A stretch of 14,814 bases of DNA from Smittium mucronatum (GCA_001953115.1 LSSL01000118.1:1-14814), one strand, 5' to 3'; positions 1 through 8,625 are shown, numbered from the stretch's first letter. The notes: generated by a model not told the origin, from the letters alone. Numbers and translations are program-made.

Positions 1-1420
1 TTGAATTTTCCTCGTGGTGTGTTGGGCTGTTTGCTACAAGTGGCGTTGCTGGAACTGGTATTAGAATGGACTTGGGACTTTTTGTATATAAGGGGAGTTT
101 TTCCGTCGTCGTCGTCATCATCATCACTGTCATCATAACCATAGTTGGTATTGTTTTTGTGGTCATTGGAGGATGAATCGCTTTCTGAATGAACAGTAGT
201 GTTTTTAGATGATCGGGGGTGTGTTGGAGCGGTGGTGGAAGGGCCAGAAGAAGCAAAATTAGAAAATTGGCCTGAACTACCGTGGGGTTTGTAGGACTGA
301 CTAGGGCCATTTGAGGGAAAAGAAGAATTATTGTATGGCTTTCTGGAACTATTGCTGGAATAGGTATGGGAATTGGGGTTAAGGTTATGGCCGGGATTGG
401 GGTTGGGATTAGAGCCAGGGTTGGTTCTGGGTTGACGTTGATGGGGATGAGGTGGATTAGTTCTAGCGTTATTGTAAGACTTTGGGTATTGGTGAGAAGG
501 GTTTCGGAACTGGGAAGGGTTTCGGAACTGGGAAGGGTTTCGGAACTGGGAAGGGTTTCGGAACTGGGAAGGGTTTCGGAACTGGGAAGGGTTTGAAGAA
601 AACAAATTATTCATTTGATCGTCAATGAAGCTGATACCGTCATCAAGCCAATTGGAAGAAGATTTGGGATAAGATGAATTGGCGTTGTTGTTTGGGGGGT
701 ATGAGCTCTGGTTGTCGTTATTTTTTAAGGAAAAGTTTTGGCGGGTTTGTTTAGAGGCAGAAGCACTGCGGGAAGGATCGGGTTGGGGGATACCGCTTGA
801 GCGGTAGTAAAGCTCGTTGGCGTTGAGGATCATTCCGTTGTTGTATACAGTTTCGACCAAATCTTTTTTTTCAATGTGGGTGAGGCGGGAGAACAGGCCA
901 TACGATTTGAGGTATTTTCCTAGCTCTTTAGAGTTGAGGGAGTACAGATTTGATCGGGACATGTTTGATATTTCGAGATTGGAGCTGCACCTACTGCAGG
1001 TATTGACGGGGGCGGTGTAGCCGAATTTGGGGATACACCACTTTTGGGACGTGCATGGTTTGCAATACACGAGTCCACAATTCATACAGTTTTGCTATTT
1101 CAGGCAATACACAAAAAACAAAGGATTAAATATAGGGAAAATCTTTTTGGCAGAGAAAAAAAAAACGTTGAAACTATAATAGAAATGGAATATAAAAAGG
1201 GGGTAAATGGAAAATTTACTTTTCTCGTGAATAAGGAGAAGGAGGAGCCACATATACTGCATGCATTGACGGCGGACTTATCCTGTAAAGAGGGGACAGT
1301 GTATACAATGTTGTCGGGATCCCTACACGGACCATCGAGTTTAGACAGAAAACTGTCAATATACGATTTATCAATGCAACCATCAACAACTTTCACGGGC
1401 TGCATGGTATAACACGTCAT
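1..1420 (-). CDS. FYVE-like zinc finger + SAP-like domain protein (CARP/rififylin-like), 3' end off the window
   Basis: CDS is complement(join(<1..1094,1220..1420)), at least 431 residues. The start at 1420 is the first ATG after an in-frame TAA (1462-1460), with G at -3. Eight cysteines form four CxxC pairs (C54/C57, C70/C73, C78/C81, C100/C103), the zinc-ligand pattern of FYVE fingers. The third and fourth ligands follow RKQN instead of RKHH, no WxxD tryptophan is seen, and VNTC replaces RVC. Residues about 120-151 (LNSKELGKYL ... EKKDLVETV) look like the SAP-type helices that follow the FYVE-like finger in RNF34/RFFL. The remainder is low-complexity and Asn/Ser/Pro-rich, with five NPSQFR repeats (235-264) and an acidic run (388-397). 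CARP proteins end in a RING E3 domain; here that part would be beyond base 1, so ligase activity is inference. Alternative: a FYVE-like adaptor without a RING. The reading frame is secure; the family is likely. Confidence 0.8.
499..594 (-). repeat. 18-bp in-frame tandem repeat (five perfect copies) encoding NPSQFR
   Basis: On the plus strand the unit gggtttcggaactgggaa occurs five times without a mismatch (499-588), followed by a 6-base partial copy (589-594). Bases 493-498 (tgagaa) resemble the end of one more, diverged copy. On the coding strand it gives NPSQFR five times (residues 235-264) within a disordered linker. Perfect identity indicates recent expansion or ongoing homogenisation. 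Confidence 0.97.
1095..1219 (-). other. Phase-0 intron in the FYVE-like gene
   Basis: The donor is AAA|GTAAAT at 1219 and the acceptor is ...AATAG|CAA ending at 1095. The 125-nt intron has in-frame stops if read through. It splits the zinc finger between residues K67 and Q68. Splicing brings C54/C57 into register with C70/C73 and restores the four CxxC pairs, which is the main support for these sites. Confidence 0.82.
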
Positions 1421-1476
1421 TTCGGATTTTAAAAAAAAGATGGAGGTAGAAAAGAGTCTTTAGAGTATTTATTACA

Positions 1477-1487
1477 GGGGGGGGGGG
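1477..1487. repeat. G11 homopolymer (C11 on the coding strand)
   Basis: Eleven consecutive G on the plus strand, 57-67 bases upstream of the FYVE-like gene's ATG, in otherwise AT-rich DNA. It is a likely hypervariable slippage site in the promoter or 5' UTR. The exact length may be affected by sequencing error. Confidence 0.9.
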
Positions 1488-1880
1488 ATTGATGCGTATA
1501 AAAGGATGAGGGATGTAAAGTACAACAAAAAAAATACAAAATGTTGATTTTGATTTTTTTTCTGGTTAGATGCAATTTTATGAAAAATGAATATAGAATC
1601 TTGGCATAATTCGCACAAATAAAACTATTTGTTCATCATAATAAACTCGCTATAATAAAATTTAGTTATTCCCTGCACTTTTATATTTTTTCCAATGCAA
1701 TGCTCCAAAATATACATTTCATATTTTATTAGGGAGAAAAAGGGGGTATTTGAGTTCAGCCAATACATTTATTGAAAAACAAATGGGGAATGAGAGTACA
1801 GATTTATAATTGGTATATCTCTAGTTAAAAAAGTGCAGCTTTTTTTATGTATAATCCCATTTGTCTATTTCTCCACCACT

Positions 1881-1905
1881 CCCACCCACTAAAAAACCCC
1901 ACCCC
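1881..1905 (-). other. Possible G-quadruplex motif (minus strand)
   Basis: On the minus strand there are four G runs (GGGG-T-GGGG, a 9-base spacer, then GGG-T-GGG). The 9-base central loop is longer than the usual 7-base limit, so this is a relaxed match. It lies about 460 bases upstream of the FYVE-like start. Confidence 0.4.
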
Positions 1906-1959
1906 TTTGGTTTTACTGGCTGGCATAATAATGTCACCAAAAAAAAAAAGAGGTTGAAG

Positions 1960-1978
1960 TTGTGGAATTAATCCACAA
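1960..1978. repeat. Perfect 7-bp inverted repeat
   Basis: TTGTGGA (1960-1966) and TCCACAA (1972-1978) are exact reverse complements around the loop ATTAA. It could be a binding site for a dimeric regulator or a weak hairpin; no function can be assigned. Confidence 0.6.
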
Positions 1979-2053
1979 ATTAGAGAATCTTCTATTTTTT
2001 AAACAGACTTTTCGACTCTATATATATTTTTTTTAGGATGGGGTTTAGATACA

Positions 2054-2125
2054 CTAGGAACGAGGTTCCAAAAACAAAAACTGACTTTTTTTAGTTGTAT
2101 AAAATAAAAAAGTTTCTAGGAACGA
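2054..2125. repeat. Two direct copies of CTAGGAACGA
   Basis: The identical decamer is at 2054-2063 and 2116-2125, 62 bases apart. The first copy continues into GGTTCC, making a small palindrome (GGAAC gag GTTCC). It may be a repeated regulatory element, or 3'-UTR/termination signals of ATG7, since it lies 140-215 bases past its stop. Confidence 0.5.
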
Positions 2126-2266
2126 CATTCTTTTTAGAAAAAAATTATTAAAGATGAATTCCTCGCATTTAAATAATGCTTGAAAAAAAATTAAAAAAAG
2201 TTTTGGATTTGAATTGGTTGGCTTTTGTGGTAGATTGTGCTAATAAAAAAATTGATAAATAAACAA

Positions 2267-5200
2267 TCACAATATAATCTCGTCACCAAAATCTTCATCG
2301 CTAAACGATTCAATCAGCTCCATTTCCTGTATTGCCATGGCCGCTTGCCGGTGCAGTTCTGCAAGTCCCGTCAGTTCCTCTAAATAATTAAAACTCGAAA
2401 AGTCTTCATCCCCACCACTGCCCAAAACTTTAGCCGTTGCCACTCCACTACTACTACTGCCCAATGCATCCTTCTTTTCAGAATTATTATTAAACACGTT
2501 CAACAAGAAATTGGTTTCTGCCCGGTTACTGTACGCTTCAATTACCTAAAACAGAATTTAAAAAGTATCATCTATACAATATAGCACATACTTTAATAAA
2601 AAAATAAATTAAATGTCTTACAATCTCCGAACAGGCAGTACACTTGTCAAATGCGTTTCCAACAATTAAATTCTGCTCAAATTTGCCCAAATACCCTCGG
2701 ATCTGGTGTGGGATGCTGCCATCATACGAAAGAGCTTGCTGGTCGTCCATTTCCTCCACTCGCTCGGAATCTACGTGCCCTGTAATCGTAGGGTATGCAT
2801 CCGCCCTTCACAACCCAGAAATTGATGGAAAATACCCCAACCAAAATTATTAGTTTTTAAATTTTTTTATCGTCTTGCAAAAAAAAAATATTATATTTCT
2901 TTGGCTTACCCAAGCGGATGCTGGGTTATAGCGACCATCAATTCAACAGAGTACGATGCAGCTATTGGCGCCAGCCCCGGCCGTGTTACTGTACATTGCT
3001 GATCCAACGATCTGTTACTCATCGACTAGAGAATCCATTTTGAAAAAAAATTTAGATCAGATGTCAATTGAACTCATTAAAAACAAATAGTATAAACTGT
3101 TTTTGGCAAAACATCGCGATACTAATTGGATAATACCAAAAAATAACTTACATCAATCGGAGCCACTACATCATTACAGAAATAACACCCCAATCTCTTC
3201 CCTGACTTATTTTCTCCATCAACCGAACCGTTCACGCCTTTGTGGGCTATTGGGCGACCATGTCTCATCACAACAAATGAATCAAAGCCAAGGGCTGAAC
3301 ATATAACCAGCTTATTGCAGAAAGCTCCAAGAAGTGTAGGTAACCACCGGCTTTCTCTGCTATCCGTCAGGCAAAATACTACATCGTGGCTTTCAACCAG
3401 TTCGTGAATTCGTTGGCATGTTTCCAATACCTCTTTTTCCGCTTCTGGGGGTACAAAGTGCCCGGGCATTGGAATGTTCAGTAAAATACCCTCAGATTCC
3501 TATTTTTTAAAAAATTTAAAAAAATTACCCATTATTAAAAAGATGCATTAAAATTCTCTATTAAGCAATCAATAAAAATTTACCACTCCCGGAAAAATCG
3601 AGATCATACTTGCTGCTGCTGCTGCCGCTTTCGGCTTACCAATATCAGAAAAATTAAATAAAGACTGTCGAGGTGGATTCGAGTATGAAACCTTGCCGTT
3701 GTCAACAAACGTAATTTTGCGCACACCCCACCCCAACAAAACGCGAGCCACGTTACATCCCAATGTACCTGCTCCAAACAAAAGACATTTGGACGATGCT
3801 ATTTTAGCAAGATCTAGATTTGGGGCTAGTCTCCATTTCATCAGTTGCAAGTTAAGATCCAGTGAAGAACTTGCCAACCTTAATAAAAATTAAAAACAAG
3901 ATTGAAATTAAGCAATTAAATAAAAATTGTGTTTTCGGGGAAAATTCAATTTTAAATAAAACCTTTTTGGATCCATTGAATCCTGTAAATTTGCCAATTT
4001 AGGCATTAATTTTCCATTAGAATTTCTTTCCCATCCAACCGATTTGAATTCTAAATCAGTGATTTTAGTTGCCAATATTTCGTAAACTTCAGATTGAAAA
4101 ATAAACTCCAAATCATCAGAATTATCTGAGGAACTGTCTAATAAACTAGAGGATGGATCTTTAAAACATACAAATGATGTTTTTTCATAACCTGATGTGC
4201 AGTTTAATCTAAACCAAACAAGAAGATTTCTCAAAGGCCACCCACATACATTACTTTGACCACATGGATCCAGCATAAAAACCATAACCTAATTTTTTAA
4301 AAAATTAACATTTTTATCATATTAATGTATATATACGCATATGTAATAAAAAAAGAATATTATATTAATTAAAACTAAAAAAATCTAAAACCAAATACCT
4401 TATCATAATCTTTTTTCATTTCATTAAGCATAGTCAATGGCTCCAACTTCCATGGGTTGTTGGATTTTTGTGTGCTAATATATCCAGCAATGAAAAACTT
4501 GCTGTTATTGGGGTTTTCTTTCGAGAACTTTCGGTAACTAGCACTTAACTGAGCCATCTAGAAAAAATATATATTTTAAAATAAAATTCATTCCAATAAA
4601 TTTTAAAAAAAAAAAAGATTGTTTCCAAATAATTGTATAGATAAAAATAATAATAGAGAGTAGGACATTTACTTCGTTTTTTGGGAATGAATTTATCATA
4701 TGAAAAAAATTAGAGTATAAATCAAGACTTTTGGCATTTTGAGGAACTTGTGGGGGCACGGAATTAAACTGCACTTTGAGGATTATTGAAGGATATCCCA
4801 CCCAGTAAAGAAATTTATACTTTTTCAAATCTGAAAATGAAGTTATTATGAAAGTCGACATGATATTCGGATACTTTGAAGCTGATCCATCTTTAATGCT
4901 TTCCATTATCTATAATTATTAACATTAAATCTTACTATTAATTGTGTTTATAATAAGTTGTTTGGGGTTGAATTTAATATATTCGATGTGAAAAAAGTAT
5001 TATAATATTTTTTTGAATAAAATACCTCTTGAGAGATTTTATGCAACAAGGAATTCCTATCGATTTCTTTGAATTCTTCCACAGTATTTGTATTATATAG
5101 ATATCCCAAAATGTGGGTGCTATATTCTGCAGAAACTTTAGAATAAATTTCACCTAAAGGTTGATGAGTGTTGGGAAGCTGAGCTCTCTCTTGCTTTGGA

Positions 5201-5412
5201 ATGAAGCTAATATGGAATCGTGATTGTAAAGCCATTGTTTTTGTCTCTGCTGTCTTTGATTGGATTAATCTCCTCCGCCCACATTCGTATTGACCTCTTA
5301 CTAGGATTCTTGAGGAATCAAGCTTTGCATCATAGAGCTTATATTCGACTAATTCTGACCAGAATAATGGACTAATCGTTGTTTGAAAAGGCTCGAATTT
5401 TAGAGGGTTCAT
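2267..5412 (-). CDS. ATG7: Autophagy-related protein 7, E1-like ubiquitin-like-modifier activating enzyme
   Basis: CDS is complement(join(2267..2545,2622..2805,2910..3025,3152..3499,3584..3878,3963..4288,4399..4557,4673..4909,5026..5412)): 2331 nt, 776 residues. The start at 5412 follows an in-frame TAA (5427-5425) and has A at -3. The N-terminal domain shows [12 protein letters not shown] (exon 1), [16 protein letters not shown] (exon 2) and GWPLRN (exon 4). The ThiF-type adenylation domain has [11 protein letters not shown] (405-415), VDN (D429), NPPRQSL (438-443), GKPKA and DSRESRW (514-520). Zinc ligands are probably C573/C576 (CYFC) and C678/C681 (CTAC). The catalytic cysteine is C595 in [11 protein letters not shown], aligned with human Cys572. 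The C-terminus has the NYLEELTGL match and an acidic end. The family adenylates Atg8 and Atg12, binds them as thioesters and passes them to Atg3 and Atg10. The gene appears intact and somewhat longer than the human protein (703 residues), partly through a Ser/Asp-rich insertion in the last exon. Confidence 0.95.
2546..5025 (-). other. Eight ATG7 introns (76-126 nt, all GT-AG)
   Basis: Introns, 5' to 3' of the gene: 5025-4910, 4672-4558, 4398-4289, 3962-3879, 3583-3500, 3151-3026, 2909-2806, 2621-2546. Phases are 0,0,0,2,0,0,2,0. Donors are GTATTT, GTAAAT, GTATTT, GTTTTA, GTAAAT, GTAAGT, GTAAGC and GTAAGA. The sites were chosen because joined exons restore conserved ATG7 blocks, such as MDPKR across intron 4, NDVVAPID to NRSLDQQC across intron 6 and CSEI to VIEAY across intron 8. 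Intron 4 has the weakest donor. Intron 7 has a pyrimidine-poor acceptor (GTTGTGAAG), so the exon 7/8 join (Gly623) is the least certain. Confidence 0.85.
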
Positions 5413-5670
5413 TTTTACTATTGATTAAATCGGATATTTTAACTTGAAAGAATGTTTAACCTGACAAATTGCTACAATTTTAAATCCAATACAGATAATC
5501 GATTATTTTTTTTGTAAACATAACTTTTTTTTTCCTTTTTGCGTTGACATAAAGATAATAACAGAAGACTTGTTTATCAAATTTAAAGGCAACAACTTTT
5601 GTGAATAAAAGTTGTGACCATCACAATTAGCCAATATAATCAACACTACTTTTTTTTTTTATTGAACAGT
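5413..5670. other. ATG7 upstream region
   Basis: AT-rich sequence immediately 5' of the ATG7 start. A clear TATA box oriented for the minus strand is not evident. It contains two overlapping inverted repeats (5592-5626), a CCAAT pentamer on the plus strand (5631-5635), and a T11 run at about 5650-5660. Confidence 0.5.
5592..5626. repeat. Two overlapping inverted repeats upstream of ATG7
   Basis: ACAACTTTT (5592-5600) pairs with AAAAGTTGT (5607-5615) around GTGAAT. TTGTGA (5612-5617) pairs with TCACAA (5621-5626) around CCA. The two stems share bases 5612-5615, so only one hairpin can form at a time. The position 180-215 bases upstream of the ATG fits transcription-factor half-sites or alternative hairpins. 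Confidence 0.6.
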
Positions 5671-6023
5671 TGATACTTTTTATTACTTTCCGCTTCATTT
5701 CCAGATACGCCCAATAGAAAGCTTCATCTGACTTACCTGACTTAAAACGCATTTAGCCATTTTTCGTTACTGGGAATTTGTATAGTTTCCATAAATGGCT
5801 AAATTAATTATCCTCAATTTACACTAAAATGCTATTTTTATGTCTGAACCCCTGTGAAAAAATAAGTCCATTGGTCTGCAAGTCTGTCCTCTTTCTAACA
5901 TTTATCAAAAATTACGTATTTGAGTTTTTACCCATATATTATACCACGGTACGCGTGTATATAGGCTAGCTCATAAAACATATTAAACATCTGAAAAATC
6001 CCTTGCTTTACATTCATTTATCA
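5671..6023 (+). mobile_element. Candidate LTR of a Ty1/copia-type retrotransposon
   Basis: The proposed 353-bp segment starts TGATA and ends TATCA, a perfect 5-bp terminal inverted repeat with the TG...CA ends typical of LTRs. It abuts a primer-binding-site-like sequence (6024). It is visibly less AT-rich than the DNA to its right; for example, 25 of 60 bases in 5701-5760 are G or C. A TATA-like GTATATAGG near 5957-5965 lies about 60 bases before the end, as expected for an LTR promoter. No second LTR or target-site duplication was found in the window, so the left boundary is tentative. Confidence 0.4.
5751..5804. repeat. 12-bp perfect inverted repeat with inner stem
   Basis: ATTTAGCCATTT (5751-5762) and AAATGGCTAAAT (5793-5804) are exact reverse complements around a 30-base loop. 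The loop itself can pair GGAA (5773-5776) with TTCC (5787-5790). The arms contain GCC/GGC, so this is less likely to be a chance match than the AT-only palindromes elsewhere. It lies within the candidate LTR. Confidence 0.75.
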
Positions 6024-6037
6024 TGGTATCAAAGCCA
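6024..6037 (+). other. Candidate retrotransposon primer-binding site (initiator-Met tRNA type)
   Basis: TGGTATCAAAGCCA differs at one base (A for G) from TGGTATCAGAGCCA, the primer-binding sequence typical of plant Ty1/copia elements, complementary to the 3' end of tRNA-iMet. TGG is the complement of the universal tRNA CCA end. It begins directly after the TATCA end of the candidate LTR. A chance match of this length next to TG...CA ends is unlikely, but the host's tRNA-iMet sequence is unknown. Confidence 0.45.
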
Positions 6038-6078
6038 TAAAATTCAATGCCATTCTTTTACAAAACATTATTTTAGGT

Positions 6079-6216
6079 ATGGTGACAAGAATCAGATGCA
6101 GTAGAAATATACAACTTTTTTCTCTCTTATTATTTTGGATCAATAAAATTCAAAAGAATTTAAATTACTGGAAATCAATTTCGTTGCGAATTATGAGCAC
6201 AAGTTTTGAACAATGA
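6079..6216 (+). pseudogene. 45-codon ORF, possible 5' remnant of a copia gag
   Basis: The ATG at 6079 lies 42 bases after the primer-binding-like site, and the frame stays open for 45 codons to TGA (6214-6216). The predicted peptide has KNLNYWKSISLRIM, which resembles the NYxxW...(I/M)xxxL block near the start of copia Gag proteins. Stops follow in all near frames, and no protease, integrase or reverse-transcriptase motif was recognised downstream. If it is gag it is a truncated, decayed remnant; chance similarity in a short peptide cannot be excluded. Confidence 0.25.
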
Positions 6217-6842
6217 TAACTACCATATCGAAAAAAATATTCTAATTCATCCTCAAAATACTTAAATTCAAGCCCCAAAAAAATATATACAATTATCTGG
6301 AAATTATAAAATTTTATTTGAAAAAAAAAAAAAAATACATCCCATTATAATCAGAACATGAGTTATTTTACCCCCTGATTAGTTTTAAGGGAAGATCACC
6401 CAGATAAATTTAATTATAACCCTTGCACTCTTATTTAAAATCAGTATTTTCACGGGTACAATAAAATAGAATAGTTATTTTCCTAAATCCTTTATACAAA
6501 TTATTTTTAGATAAATCTGAGATAACAACAAATTAAAGTTTTTAACATCCAAATATATTGTTATAGTCAACCTGAAATTATTTTTTCATAGTGAAATAAA
6601 GCTGCTTTTAATAATTATACGAGAATCCTGAAAATTCAACTATTTTCATGCTTTCTCAAATTTAAAAAAAAAAATTGGAAGGTTTTCAGTTTTTTGGAGC
6701 ATATTTTTATACAGCAAGAAAATAAATTTTAATAAGCATTGTTTTTTAAAGAACTTTATTTCAGTCTCTTTATAAAAAACAAAATTTTAAAAATCATTTG
6801 GACATTTCTCAGCTATGTTGTAAATATGTGCAACAAGTATAA

Positions 6843-6907
<65 letters not shown>

Positions 6908-8000
6908 TAACCACAAATAAGAACTTAACTGTTATAAATCTAAATTTAAGCAAATCAGTTCTCCATTTTTAATTATAAATAGAAGCTGTTCTGAGTATTT
7001 TGAAAAATTCATTTTGTTATTGAAAGTTTTAAAGAAAAATAAGCAAAAGAAAAAGAAAAATTAAAGTTATATAAAAAAAAACTATTAAAAGGAAATGAAA
7101 AAATGAATTTGGAGAAAAATTCAATTTACTTATTATTTTATTCAACCCCATTTTATGCCATCGCTTAGTTAATACTAATTATTTCTTTAGATCAATTCAA
7201 AATAAAGTTTAAATTTTGAAGAATACTTTATAAAACACCAATGAATTTATAAATGAAATGTATTTTTTTATTTCAAGATGATTTTATAAACATAAAACTT
7301 TTAAATAAAGCTCCGATTTATAGTTTATTTTTGGACTTTGAGATTTACATAATTGGGAAAGCGCTAGAAGAAAAAGAAAAAGATTTCTACATCGAATTAC
7401 AAATAAAAAAATTAATTTTTGATTAGACACCAAGTTTAGATTAATGTTCCCAAATTGATTGAACTTTATAGAATCGGCGAAATTGAAGCGCCATATTTAT
7501 TTAATATCCAAATCTAAAAAATATTTATTTGCAAGTATTTCTCGATATATATTAAATAAAATGCTTTCTATCAGATAGCTGATTTCATTTTAAACTTTAA
7601 AACGATTTCGAAACACTAATTAAAAGCGTTTTTTTCTTAGAGTATTTTTTTACAATTATTTCTACTCTCATAAACTAAAATTCGTTATTAGCGTTATAAA
7701 ATATTTTCCAAGTATGTCCTGAAAGCGGATATTTTCCATTCCTTACTACCATTTTTCGGTTTGAAGATTTCAAAAAAAAAAAAAGAATGAAAAAAAACAT
7801 TTTGCCATAACAGAATCAGATTTTCAAACCAGTGAGTTTATTAAGATAATAAAAAATCGGTAAATTTTCTAAATTTTTTAATAAAATAATAAATATAAAT
7901 ATATTATAAGAGCTATAAAAAAAAATTAAGAATATTAATCGAATTGATTTTTTTTTAAGGAAAATCAATAATTTGTTATTCAACTTTTATCAATCTTTAA
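6217..8000. other. AT-rich non-coding desert, first part
   Basis: No gene, tRNA or rRNA was recognised on either strand. Composition is extremely A/T-rich; the sampled block 7081-7140 has 10 G+C in 60. Stop codons are dense in all frames. The only distinctive structure is the ATT microsatellite at 6843. If the copia call is right, this is where a decayed element body would be, but nothing of pol is readable. Confidence 0.7.
6843..6895. repeat. (ATT)n microsatellite, about 17-18 units
   Basis: An uninterrupted run of ATT, followed by two CATT-interrupted units (ATCATTATCATTATTA). Translation in one frame gives a poly-leucine ORF (6739-6972), which is an artefact of the repeat. Confidence 0.97.
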
Positions 8001-8468
8001 TTTGTATAAAAAACTTTTTTCCGTTGGTGAATATGAATTTAAAGGGGAAATATTGAGACAAGTTATATATTAGAAAATTTTTAATTTTAATATGCCTAAA
8101 TTTCAAAAGTGAAATTAAATTCAAAAGTATTGACGAATCTCTATTTCAAAAATTTAATTTTTTTTAAAGTTTATGGAAAGCCGAGATTTCCTATGATGTT
8201 GTGCTCAATGAAAAAAGGGATATATTTCAAGGAATATTCTAATGATTTTTTGAAAAATATGATGAGTTTTCTGGCCATAAAATTATTATAATTTTGTGGA
8301 TGTCGATTTTTTTTTAAAAAAAAGAAATTTATTTATAATTATCCGTAAAATCATAAATTTTTATCTTTTTGCAGTAGAAGTTATTAATTATCAACGTATA
8401 TTTTAAATACAGATTTCATGATGAATCCAACTGAATTTTTTTTCGATTTTAATATAAATTGATATACC

Positions 8469-8486
8469 CTTAAAACCCCTTTTAAG
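8469..8486. repeat. Perfect 7-bp hairpin with CCCC loop
   Basis: CTTAAAA (8469-8475) and TTTTAAG (8480-8486) are exact reverse complements around CCCC. No downstream gene uses it, so a terminator call is not supported. Confidence 0.6.
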
Positions 8487-8625
8487 AAGCACAAAAAATT
8501 GGTTTAACCTGATAAATATACTTTTTGGATTTTTGAAATATATCGGCTTCAGATATTTTACACATTTTCACTACTAATTACAAATTTGGCGCAAAAAATT
8601 ACAAAAATAGTGAAATACACTTGAT

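Larger units (their letters stand above)
1421..2266. other. Intergenic: 5' side of the FYVE-like gene, 3' side of ATG7
   Basis: This is an 846-bp AT-rich spacer between two head-to-tail minus-strand genes. It holds an 11-base G run (1477-1487), a C-rich block (1873-1905), a perfect 7-bp inverted repeat (1960-1978) and two copies of CTAGGAACGA. No ORF or RNA gene is recognisable. No AATAAA on the minus strand was found close behind the ATG7 stop; the nearest is about 500 bases away (1768-1773), so the polyadenylation site is not called. Confidence 0.7.

Noticed and set aside
366..1020. Plus-strand ORFs at 366-596 and 817-1020
   Set aside because: Both are antisense to the long FYVE-like exon. 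The first is only the reverse reading of the 18-bp repeat (repeating VSELGR).
1044..1412. 122-codon plus-strand ORF
   Set aside because: It lies opposite the first exon and intron of the FYVE-like gene; the minus-strand reading gives conserved cysteine pairs and good splice sites, while this frame shows no recognisable family.
1497..1505. Canonical TATAAAAGG on the plus strand
   Set aside because: No plus-strand gene follows within reach, and it is in the wrong orientation for the FYVE-like gene.
2644..3893. Plus-strand ORFs at 2644-2853, 3103-3306 and 3693-3893
   Set aside because: They are antisense to ATG7 exons 8, 6 and 5, where the minus strand carries highly conserved ATG7 motifs.
2568..4906. 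Tails of minus-strand open frames running past ATG7 exon ends (for example VNVLLS after residue 208)
   Set aside because: These are intron read-through ending in stops; splicing at GT-AG sites restores conserved ATG7 blocks.
6739..6972. 77-codon plus-strand ORF
   Set aside because: A poly-leucine artefact of the ATT microsatellite.
8109..8291. 60-codon plus-strand ORF
   Set aside because: The length is expected by chance in the desert, and there is no motif or codon signature.
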